Part shown: positions 20,701-29,400 of the stretch, in pieces
How positions within the stretch are numbered: the first letter of the stretch is position 1
Layout: every line of letters begins with the position of its first letter
The notes under the pieces: model-generated
Told to the model about the DNA's origin: nothing
Seen by the model: the letters and a program-made list of their open reading frames with translations, nothing else
Databases searched by the model: none
Translations under genes and position numbers: made by a program
Assembly (NCBI GenBank): GCA_013399855.1
Contig: VXAY01002056.1
Span: 2,099,009-2,163,008, forward strand
Origin: Oxyruncus cristatus
Taxonomy: Eukaryota; Chordata; Aves; Passeriformes; Cotingidae
DNA length: 64,000 nt
Reading direction: 5' to 3'

Positions 20701-23415
20701 CTTTAATCTGTTAAAGAAGGCAGCTACTGACAGACCATCAGTGACAGCTGTATCACCATTAGTGATAGCCACACACTTGTTCACTCATCAAGAGCTGTCT
20801 TGTTGGAGGCGGTTGGAAATCACAGTAAAGACACACCTTCAGAAGTATCTGAGCAGTTAGAGCAGCAAGCTGAAGTGGTGGTTCCTAGCAAATGTAAAGC
20901 CAAAACACAAATGTGACCCACCCAAATTTTAAACAGCTCACCAGTTAAAACAATACTTACTTGCATTTATTGACGGTTCTACAACCTGAAAAGGAAGAAA
21001 ACAATTATTTTAGTAACTTATTAGTCTGTCAGATACAAATATTAGTGAAGTTACTCAGTTATGTTTACATACATTCATTGCACAAGATTCTGTGTTTCTT
21101 GAAGCCATGGCTGCAGCCTGGTTATTGCCATGCTTAGGACTACAATAACCACTGTCACTGTCAATGTCTGCTTCACTTGCTCCCTGTTCACTAGAGGACT
21201 CCGCAGCAGGGTGAGAAGTTCTTCTGCGCCTGCCTTTTGATTTCCAAAGCATTGTAGAGGCGCTCTCAGAAAGCGATTTGTTAGCTATATCTGAAGGAAA
21301 GTCTTTAAGAAACAATAAAAATAAAATTACTTGTGCAGGAATTGTCAGAAGACATGAAAAACCTATACGTCATAAAAACAAATTGAAAAGGACAGTCTTT
21401 TAATAAAATTAAACTAGCATTGAATTTAAATTATATCTAGGTCCAACTGTTAATAACCAACTCCTTCAAAAACAGTGATTCTGACACTGGCAAAGTCTCT
21501 GCAGGAGTACCATATTATTATAACATTATAAGGTGACATATTGAGTAGGTATCTGCAACCATCAGCATCTTTCCTTCATTATCCTTTTGATCTGCAAAGA
21601 CTTCTCTTAAAAGCCACGTCTAAACCAGGTCCACCCTCTTTCAGAAAAGATGGCAACTGACATGCAGTTCTACTTATTTTGTACACCCAGAACTCAAGGA
21701 ACAAATTACCTGTTTGCTGTGATGCATCAACCAACAAAACAATCTTTGACCTGTTCTCAGGACCTGATGAACTTGTCTCCTTCTGAGTGGCAACATTTTT
21801 CACTGGAGGACGTTTATTTTTTATGTGCATCTGTAACTGCTGTTGCTGTTTTAAAATATTAGCCACAAAAAAAGTCATCTGATTTGACTTCATAGTTGTA
21901 ATCAAACAAAGCAATTAGAAGTCCTAATGCCCTCTACAGAAGCCACATGTTTGAAGACAAGAGATTAAGGGAAATATTCAAAGTATTAATTTATTCACCT
22001 CTTTGCATTATTTACTACATGAACTGTTCAGTATGATGTGAAAGTACCAAAAATGGTAAAGAAAGAATGAGTATACATTCTCTGTTCTCTAATGAAGTAA
22101 TACTAAGCTTAGATTGCACTAGCAGAGAGGCAGTGGGAGTCTCCCATGTCATACTTGCACACTTTATAAACTCACAAAGTATTTAATGACAAATAGCTCT
22201 GTAGACAGTTTTTCTGCTCTCTGAATAATACCTTTTCTGCCCACCTTTCCCACTATTTTTCTTCCACTACTGACATACCTGCTCTGGCTCAAATGAGATA
22301 CATGCTTCCTGTGCAAAGACACTTTCTTTATACAGTTCTACTTATCCTATTAAAAAGGAGACTTACTTTCTGTACAGCTGGTCCCCTGTTACTGCTCCTG
22401 CTCCGCTGACTGGACAATGGGAAGACCTGGCCCGCTGGGCTGGGACGCTCAGTGCATTCCGCAGTAACTGTACTTACAGCACTTGCTGTTTGAAAGGGTG
22501 CAGGATAAGGGGCAGGGAAGGGATGGTAGAAACCCATGACCTGAGCACATGGTGCTGGCATCAGCTGATAATAAGTATATTCTGTAGAAACAGGTGGCTG
22601 TGCAGATATTATAGGATAAGCAAGGTATGGTCCTGCAGGATTTGGGCTGGGTTGCTGCCATCTGATGTCATTGTTATACAGTGGAAACTGTCTGTAAAAA
22701 AACAAAGGGAAAGACAACCGCTCAGTAAGTTCCTCCCCTCTCAGAGAGAGCTCAGACCTTTACCACTTCTTTAAAAAATAACTAAAATAGCCTGAGTTTC
22801 AGAAGTTACATGAAGAAAACTGGATACAGCTACACTCAGTACTGAGGCAGCTGCAGACTGTTTTGCCATGGCAGGACCCAAACTGGACACCCAAAGCCTT
22901 GCTTCATTCAGCATCAGAGATGCAGGCACAGACCTCCTGACTGCCCTGCAAGATGCAAGAGCATAGCACGTGACTTTGGGAGCTATTTGTACCAGACCTC
23001 TGTAGCCAGGAAAAAAGGGTAGCAAAGAATATGAATAGAGAAAAGCAGGGGCAGGGGGGAGAGTAAAAGACCAGACACAGAAATTTCATCCTCACCCATG
23101 AAGGGTGAGAAGATTAAATACAGAGAACAAAAAAATTAATATACAGCCCACAGTCACTTACTCCTCTCAAGCCTACCAGAAGTTTCAACTCACCCAAAAC
23201 CAGATCATGTTCCACAAAGACCACAACCACTATTACCTGTTGGATTGATTTTCCTGTACAAACGGATAGCAAGTGATCAGGTAGCTCGGGATTGGAGTTG
23301 GTTCCATGCCATTAATTCCTCCACTGTCATTAGGAAGCGCCATCGGGATCATTAGTGTTTCTGGACCCTTCTTCTGAGGAATAAATGGTTCTACTTCAGC
23401 TGACAGCTTGACATT
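8114..23415 (-). CDS. SECISBP2L: SECIS-binding protein 2-like (coding exons 2-18; exon 1 missing in gap)
   Basis: Paralogue of SBP2 with an L7Ae/kink-turn RNA-binding domain. It binds SECIS elements of selenoprotein mRNAs in the cytoplasm, although the family literature reports weak or no selenocysteine-insertion activity of its own. Seventeen exons join in phase: 23237-23415, 22367-22691, 21710-21845, 21073-21302, 20961-20985, 20104-20219, 18146-18277, 17530-17613, 16582-16749, 16292-16433, 14480-14649, 13264-13396, 12141-12303, 11206-11426, 10414-10568, 9734-9953, 8114-8787. They total 3273 nt including TAA. With 8 residues expected from exon 1 the protein is about 1098 aa; the mammalian protein is about 1101. 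Layout: disordered Pro/Tyr/Gln-rich N-terminus (to about 180), Ser-rich linker, Lys-rich SECIS-interaction region (about 418-600), L7Ae domain (about 677-830), acidic C-terminal tail. Every junction keeps frame and reading order matches the known family protein. Confidence 0.97.
9734..9953 (-). CDS. SECISBP2L: SECISBP2L exon 17 (end of L7Ae domain and linker)
   Basis: 220 nt, residues about 802-874 plus one base. It starts DLFNKLVSLTEEARKAYRDM and ends EVNEKEY. Donor GTAAGT is complementary to 9728-9733; the acceptor AG is complementary to 9954-9955. It carries the C-terminal helix that follows the L7Ae fold. Confidence 0.96.
10414..10568 (-). CDS. SECISBP2L: SECISBP2L exon 16 (L7Ae domain core)
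   Basis: 155 nt. It completes a Gly codon and then encodes GLDEALYNVIAMAREQEIPF and the ALGRKALGRCVNK stretch, the second half of the L7Ae RNA-binding fold. Donor GTGAGT; acceptor AG complementary to 10569-10570. The exon ends NYSGAE in frame 0. Confidence 0.96.
11206..11426 (-). CDS. SECISBP2L: SECISBP2L exon 15 (start of L7Ae domain)
   Basis: 221 nt, residues about 676-749 plus one base. It contains YCNQVLSKEIDECVTLLLQE, KARRRLVMGLREVTKHMKL and KCVIISPNCEKIQSKG, the N-terminal half of the RNA-binding domain, including the RRLVMGLREV region that contacts kink-turn RNA in SBP2. Donor GTATAA; acceptor AG complementary to 11427-11428. Confidence 0.96.
11693..11723. repeat. 10-bp inverted repeat
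   Basis: TATACTCCCC (11693-11702) and GGGGAGTATA (11714-11723) are exact reverse complements around an 11-nt loop, inside an intron of SECISBP2L. No RNA family is recognised. Confidence 0.6.
12141..12303 (-). CDS. SECISBP2L: SECISBP2L exon 14
   Basis: 163 nt encoding a Ser/Pro-rich linker (TGLSMPSDTSLSPASQNSPY, then SPMASS) and ending KIHSKRFRE just ahead of the RNA-binding domain. Donor GTAAGA follows codon position 2; acceptor AG is complementary to 12304-12305 after TTTCCTTTC. Confidence 0.95.
13264..13396 (-). CDS. SECISBP2L: SECISBP2L exon 13
   Basis: 133 nt starting IILKEREEKKGRLSADHSLL and ending ELASQE plus one base. It continues the Lys/Glu-rich SECIS-interaction region. The donor is GTTGGT, weaker than consensus, but the phase to the next exon is exact. 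Acceptor AG is complementary to 13397-13398. Confidence 0.94.
14480..14649 (-). CDS. SECISBP2L: SECISBP2L exon 12 (SECIS-interaction region)
   Basis: 170 nt, ending with the basic stretch KVKRGKEREIAKLKRPTALK, which corresponds to the conserved Lys-rich SECIS-interaction segment of the SBP2 family. Donor GTAAAT; acceptor AG complementary to 14650-14651. Confidence 0.95.
15525..15865 (+). mobile_element. Decayed CR1/L3-like LINE fragment
   Basis: Segments such as GGACTCTTCACACTAGAGCA, a middle part around GTTTCTCCACACAGGATGTA and GAATTCACTGCCATTGGATA follow, in order, the 3' third of old CR1/L3 elements (the glycine-rich 'gaattcattgccac..ggatgt' block and its downstream part). The copy is heavily mutated, so the boundary is approximate. 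It lies in a SECISBP2L intron, opposite to the gene. Confidence 0.45.
16292..16433 (-). CDS. SECISBP2L: SECISBP2L exon 11
   Basis: 142 nt starting EALSKAAGKKSKTPVQLDLG, then DMLAALEKQQQAMKARQ and ending RPLSYT plus one base. This helical Gln/Lys-rich region is strongly conserved in the family. Donor GTATCT; acceptor AG complementary to 16434-16435. Confidence 0.95.
16582..16749 (-). CDS. SECISBP2L: SECISBP2L exon 10
   Basis: 168 nt, 56 whole codons: LDDLPENSPINIVQTPIPIT, then PKRAKSQKKKALAAALA and ending SMEQKKLQ. The basic KRAKSQKKK cluster resembles a nuclear-localisation or RNA-binding patch noted in SBP2 proteins. Donor GTGTGT; acceptor AG complementary to 16750-16751. Confidence 0.95.
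17530..17613 (-). CDS. SECISBP2L: SECISBP2L exon 9
   Basis: 84 nt, 28 codons, starting DEDEFPELNSDNGSSK and ending QQKISPKV. Donor GTAAGC; acceptor AG complementary to 17614-17615. Frame is continuous on both sides. Confidence 0.94.
18146..18277 (-). CDS. SECISBP2L: SECISBP2L exon 8
   Basis: 132 nt, 44 codons, SGFRCRDHSTSSERRQGLQK to PLYFE. A second reading frame stays open across the exon, but only this one matches the family and joins to both neighbours. Donor GTACTG; acceptor AG complementary to 18278-18279. Confidence 0.94.
18338..18368. repeat. (TG)n/(CG)n microsatellite
   Basis: An uninterrupted TG run passes into GCGCGCGC then AC. It is intronic, about 60 bp upstream (on the minus strand) of SECISBP2L exon 8. 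Alternating purine-pyrimidine, likely length-variable. Confidence 0.9.
20104..20219 (-). CDS. SECISBP2L: SECISBP2L exon 7
   Basis: 116 nt encoding GMSWTNVNSQATQKKPWIEK and ending QAEQRNNPQ. The first two bases complete the codon opened by the upstream microexon. Donor GTATGT; acceptor AG complementary to 20220-20221 after CTTCTCTTCC. Confidence 0.94.
20961..20985 (-). CDS. SECISBP2L: SECISBP2L exon 6, a 25-nt microexon
   Basis: The 25-nt exon encodes VVEPSINA plus one base. It is flanked by a good acceptor (TTTTCAG) and a consensus donor (GTAAGTA), and it is required to keep frame between exons 5 and 7. It is too short to appear as an open frame. Confidence 0.92.
21073..21302 (-). CDS. SECISBP2L: SECISBP2L exon 5
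   Basis: 230 nt using the acceptor complementary to 21303-21304, giving DFPSDIANKSLSESAS at the start; WKSKGRRRRTSHPAAES and EADIDSDSGYCSPKHG follow. A second AG complementary to 21291-21292 would remove 12 nt in frame. I chose the upstream one because DFPSDIANKS is the family reading as I recall it. Donor GTATGT. Confidence 0.9.
21710..21845 (-). CDS. SECISBP2L: SECISBP2L exon 4
   Basis: 136 nt encoding QQQLQMHIKNKRPPVKNVAT and ending SKIVLLVDASQQT plus one base. The acceptor region contains closely spaced CAG triplets, so short alternative starts are possible. Donor GTAATT. Confidence 0.93.
22367..22691 (-). CDS. SECISBP2L: SECISBP2L exon 3 (Pro/Tyr-rich N-terminal region)
   Basis: 325 nt, largest internal exon. 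It encodes QFPLYNNDIRWQQPSPNPAG, STEYTYYQLMPAPCAQVMGF and a Ser/Arg-rich end RGPAVQK. Predicted disordered. Donor GTAAGT; acceptor AG complementary to 22692-22693 after a T-rich tract. Confidence 0.96.
23237..23415 (-). CDS. SECISBP2L: SECISBP2L exon 2
   Basis: 179 nt starting NVKLSAEVEPFIPQKKGPET and ending PFVQENQSN plus AG. In the family these residues follow a short first exon that contributes the start Met and about seven residues. Donor GTAATA; acceptor AG complementary to 23416-23417. Confidence 0.95.
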
Positions 23416-26400
23416 CTTAAGAGAATAGAAACAATGCCTTCATTAAATACAATCATAAATTGCTTGTGAAAATTTAGATTCATGAAGTTGTACACTCAGT
23501 ACCACAACCAGCAGGCAAAGGGATGACAAGGCTACAGCAGGTGGGAAACAGTTGGCAAGTGCTTACTGCATCCTCCCAATCAACGCAGGGTGTAATACAG
23601 ATCACCAACATTTAGCATTTGTGGTAACCTTTACAAGTGCAATACAAACACTAATTACTTTAAAAGGGACTGAAGTTCAGATCTTGCAGAGGATATACCA
23701 GTCTGAGCACAGAAAGAAATCAAATTAGCACTGTATGTGGAGCACAGTTGTGTAGGCTTTCAGAAGAGAAACCAACATATGGAAGATGTAGTAATGCCTG
23801 GCCTGCTCTACAAAGTTGACCGTGTTCCTAGGCAATTATAAAAAAAAATTTTCAGCACTAAACCATAGGTTTACTGCTAAAATAGATGGTGTATCATAGA
23901 AGAACCTCCCCTACATTCCATCTGCATAATTTTAACATACTTTGAAGTTTTAAGATTATGATTAAAGTTTACCACGAAGAAGGCTTTAAAGATTCTTAGA
24001 AATAAGTTTTAAAAACTGTGCTTTCAAAGAAGAGTATCTCCCCCAATCCTGAAGGTATCCTCAGTTTAAGGTGGTTTTGTATAGCTGCATCCTGTACTTA
24101 AACAACAAAAACTACTCCATTCAATAAGACAACTGCAGACCCAAAGCACCCTTAAATTCTATATTCCACTGGAAGTTACATTCAGGTGAAATTTTTTTTT
24201 CTTTACCAAAGATTTCAGCTTAATTCTATTTGTCTGACTTGACTACCTCATGGAGTACCAAATCCAAAGAAGATTTTCTAAAGCAGATAGGGACTCCAGA
24301 CAATTTCCCTTCTATCTGCCTAAGGAAGAATTCCAAAGGGAATATGTAACCCGAATGAATACATGCTCCTATTTTACAAAAAGGAGAGCCTGAAAATTAA
24401 TGTGATGAGAACAGTCACATCCTTGCTACTACCTGCAGAACATCCAAATGAGCAGAAACAGTTAAATGGGAGCTCTGAAAATATCATGGCAAGTAGTCCC
24501 ACACCTACCACATACTTCTCAGTCCAGATCCTTGTTCTGTGTCACATCCACAACGCAGAGACAGCCCTACATCCAATATCAGAATATTCAAGTCCCCAAA
24601 ACTTATTCTTCTGAAATAAGATCCCATATTGGTTTAGCAGCATGGGGGTGAAGGAGGTGGGAGGGGCTAGTCCAAAAATGTTTTAAAAACACAGTGGTCC
24701 CAGTGAGTAAGAAAAGCTACTTTTACTTGATGAGCAAATACTTTAATGGATCAGACTGAACTAGAAACAGTGAGGTCAAGACCCGCTCATTCAAAGTACT
24801 GGCTTTTTGTTTAGTTGGTCTGACACACTTACATACAAGAAAATTTAATTACTGAGCAAGAGATAGAATCATCATCAAGTAAATTACCAGACCCATGAGT
24901 TACACTGTAATTCAACAAATGAGTTGAAAATCAGCTGGTATTTAAGTACTTTGCTGTCATCTCCTATGAAGGGGAGAGGAAAAAACATTGTTGAGGCAGA
25001 GGTTGGATGGGGCTTTTCTGAAAATGCTTATGGCTATAAAATGGAGATACATATGGAATACAGTGCACGGAAGGATGACTCAGCCCTGGAAGTGTTCAAG
25101 ACCAGGTTGGATGGGGCTTTGAACAACCTGGATAGTGGAAAGTGCCCCTGCCTATGGCAGGGGTTTGGAACTAGACGATCTTTAAAGTTCCTCCCAGCCC
25201 AAACCATTCTAGGATTCTAGAAGCACAAATACAGAAGTATCACTACCTGCTGTGCAACAAGGTCTGCGTTAGAGGAAAAAAAATCACCTTAATATTCATT
25301 AAATGCATTTCTTAATCATTAGGTAGTAGGCAAACATTCCTTTCTTCTACAGTAACTCTCTTCCAGCTCCTGGAGTTCCACTGAGAGGAAAAGCTGTGGG
25401 GCAGCTGCAGCATCGAACTCGTGCAACAGCCCAAACGGCGGCGGTATCCAGAGCTTCCCCCCTGACCTCGGGCACATCCCGCAGCTGCCGCGTGACCCGC
25501 CCACCCCTCCGCAAACCTCCACGGCATCCTCCTCAACACAGCCCGAGCGGCCAGGCTTTCCATTAAAAACAGCAGTGCTTGTGTACAGTGATCGCGGAAC
25601 AAGCAGCAGAAATACCAACGCTGAAAGCCCTCCCCAAAATCTAACATCTGAGGTTTTTTGTGCTATTTCAAGACCGTCAGGCAAAAACATTTGCTTGAGA
25701 ACAGACTCAGTTCTGGGCTGGCCTACAAAACGAGATGGCATAAACATTAAAGGAACACACCAAGGCTGTCTCATCCATGCAACATTCAAGAGTAAAACTA
25801 GGATGAGTGCTTTATAAACACTGAAAGCTTCCAAGCTATTCCTAATCTGCTGGTCACTATCTGCCTGCAACAGGTCAAGTGAACTTTAGCCAAGATACTA
25901 AAAATAAACTCTAGTACTGGCTCAGAAAATAGTTTAAACATTCTGTTCATAATTCAGGTTGAGACAAAACTCCCTGTTCTAAAGATCTTTCCTGTCTGGT
26001 TGTCTGCTCTTTACCTATATTATTTTAGGAGATTGCTTTGGAAATACTAAAATCATCCTTTATTGACAGGTCTCTTGCAGAATGGTCTCATTAGTGATTT
26101 TTGTGATATTGCACTCCATCATCATTCATTATTAGAATTAGGAGAGAACAGTCTTTCACATCAAGTATTAAAAAAACAAAGATATAGCTGATCAAAGGAG
26201 GAGCTGTGAGCAGGAGATGAATCCCATCTGCAAGGCTGCCAAGTATTTCTTGTCAATTTGTGAGGATAATCCCTACCTTACTTTTACATCCAAGGTGGAT
26301 TGGATAAAATTTGATTTATTTAAATCTTTCCAGCAAAAATAGGGATTGTCAGGGATTTTTTTTGTTTTCTAAATTTATTACAGAAACCCACAACACGCAA

Positions 26401-29400
26401 CACTCTTATCATGTAATTTGACAAGTTTAGGAAAATAAATTATTCTGCTTGATTTTGTTAGGTTCAAACAACTCAGAGATGCCCAAACTAGAAAGACAAC
26501 TTTAATGCTTCCTTTCCTGTTGCCCAGTCTCTTATAGAGGCAATGATTACTACTACGACAGAGCAATTGGGTGATGTATTTAATTACCTTTTTCTGTATA
26601 CAGCTCGTAACAAGTTTAGCTTACCAATAATGATAAAGATACAGCATATCCTGTAATTATTAACACATATGGGTGCATTTGAAAGTTAATTTCTTTTTTC
26701 CCTTACAGAACTTGGAGAGTGTCTGTTATTTAAAGGAATGACAACTGCATTTCACAATGTTTTATGTGCACCATACCTTAAACACCGCTTTCTTGTGCAA
26801 TTTAGTCTGCACCTACAGGCTTGTTTGATTCATGGAGGTTGGGGTTTTTTTAATCCTTGCAAGAAACTTGTTTCAGCAAAGAGAAGAGTTTAGGGTAAAC
26901 CTCTTTTTTACATTTCGCATTTTGTTCTGTAGCAACCGAAACAGCAACTGAAACCTTAAAAACCTTAGAACAAGCATTTCAAAATCATTCTGCACACATA
27001 ACACATGCAATCCTCAGCACAACTTTTACATTCATTAGACAACAAGGCCCCATTTCCACTTTGAGGTAGAAAACAGACAGCTCAAGCGTATTACCAACTA
27101 AACCAAGTTAATTTCACCATATTGCTTTACCCTCATAGTATTTCATCAACCTTTCAAAAATACTCCAACAGTTATGTTTTACATAGGATGTGTCTTCAGA
27201 GGAGGGCAGTAAAGTTAATGAAACTTAAAGCAAAAAGGGGAAACAAGCGTACAAAGTCGGCTCAGCCTGCTAACCAAACCAAAACAAACAGAATTAACTC
27301 TGCAGGGTGATTGTCCAGACACTTTAGCACACTTCACAGATGGCCAGTGGTTTCATTGGAAAAGTGAGGGAAACAAAAGAGCAAAGCTAAATAATTTGAC
27401 CGAAGTTATCTAAGCAAGAGTTTTTTACGACTATGGATTTCTCAGCTGGGAGGAAGGATTGGTGAAGACAGACAGCAAAGAAACTATTTGATAAGATGCA
27501 TTTTAGTCCTCCTGGCATCCACTGTGTTGTGAGAACAAGAGAAATAACATTCCCTTCACAGTGCAAGGAAAAAGAGCAAAGCAAAAAAAAAAATCAATTT
27601 AGTAGTAAGTAAAAGTGCTGCTAATTTCTCGTTTCACTGGACAAGAAGATGATCTCCTACTGAAACTTCCTATTTCTTTTAACAGGTTGTCTCTGTGCTC
27701 CTTTGGGGAGATACAGAAACAATAATGCCAAATAAACAGTGTGCTGGTGGTGGGTTTGACTTTTAAATACCAGGCTGACAGGCCTAGGACTGCAACCAGT
27801 GACAAATGACGCAAACTCCAGAATAGGAGATGAGATGCATAAAACAAAGTGCATGTATATATATGAACACAACTGCTCAAAGACTTCACCCACACAGGAC
27901 AAGTGGAGTGACAAGTGACACGAAAAGCACCAGTAGGACTGACTGATCAGGACACTGGTTTGTAACCACACAGACAAGAAAGATTTGTCACACACTAAAG
28001 GATTTGGGGGAAGGCTCCTCACTTTCCCTAATCCTTACAACAGAGCACCTGTGATACAAGACAAGCTCTAATTGCTCCCACAGTACTGAGATTTATTTTA
28101 GCCTGTACCCTCTAAAAAAATTAGCACCTTGCCACTAGCATCAGTAAATGCAACGTCAGACCGTAATATAAAGTAACATGCAATTTTGATCAGGCAATCT
28201 AAAAGCAACACTGAAAATGCTGCAAGACCGAACTTGATTTTATTTTGGAGCACAACTTTTCCATGTTTATTCGACCTTTCATATCACAAAGCTAAACAAA
28301 ACTTTATTGAAATTGACCTTTGATAAGTTTCTATTTAGAACTGGATTTGGTTGTCATGCTGAAACATCAGATCTTCAATCAGCTGCCTATTAATGGAAGC
28401 ACACCCCTTCAAAAGAAACCTAGACTTAGACAGAAGTCTCTTTTGTAGATATCCCTAGTTTCAAGTTTCAAAACGTTTTGCAGTAGCTCATTACATATTT
28501 CAGTCCAACAATTACAAGTCTTTCAAGACAGCATATACACTGAAGAGCTCCTTTGTTTCCTATATAAAAGCTACTGTAGTCCTCAACAGCTGCAAAGACA
28601 GAGGATGACACAAGCAGGAACAGACTGGTAAACTTTGTCCCATAGTTATAGCACTGTGCGTTTAATCTTAGAAAAGTTGTTGTTCATTGTAGTTTAATGA
28701 CATTCAGCATTTTCCATTAAATGGGATCTCTGTCATCTTGCTGTCTTGGAGAACACTTAGATATCAATCTCACCATTTACAGGGTGAGAAAAGAGACACA
28801 GAGGCCACACCTCAGAGGGATATAATAAAATCAGCTGGTTTACTGTCTCAAAGTCTGGAAACAAGAAGTCTCATCACAAATGTAAAATAAAAACACACTC
28901 AACTTTTTTTCTCCAGAAAAACAATCCTGCTTTTGAATTTTTCATTTCATAATTTAAAAGCCATGTTAGTAGTAAGGCAAGTCACAGTTCATCTATTTTA
29001 AGATAAACTTTACAAATTTGGAAGTCATTGTGTCTATAATTAGTTGCTTCTAAGTGGCAGATACTCCGGGAATGGTAAATATGCAGTTGGACTGGAAACA
29101 CCAGCAGCAGGCCATTTAACAAAGCACAAAATTTAATCCTCCCTATTTACATTTAACATAGTCATTTCAACACAGCACTTAGAGGAAATACACTATGAAG
29201 CGAGTCTTTCCCTTCTCCCTCAGCTCATAATAAGGGAATCATGCATAATTCTCTTCCCTTTCACAGAAGTACCATGATCAGAACATAACAAAGCTAAGTA
29301 TTTAACTTTTTTTATCTATATATAGAAAACAAACAAGTGGCACAACATGACAAGTTGGCACACTTAAAATCAAAGCTAGAATATTCTAGTTAAAAAAGGG

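Larger units (their letters stand above)
8788..23236 (-). other. SECISBP2L: SECISBP2L introns 2-17
   Basis: Sixteen introns from about 0.1 to 2.7 kb lie between the listed exons. All use GT-AG borders. Apart from a TG repeat (18338-18368), a decayed CR1-like stretch (15525-15865) and a small inverted repeat (11693-11723), I see no RNA gene or other coding unit in them. Confidence 0.85.
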
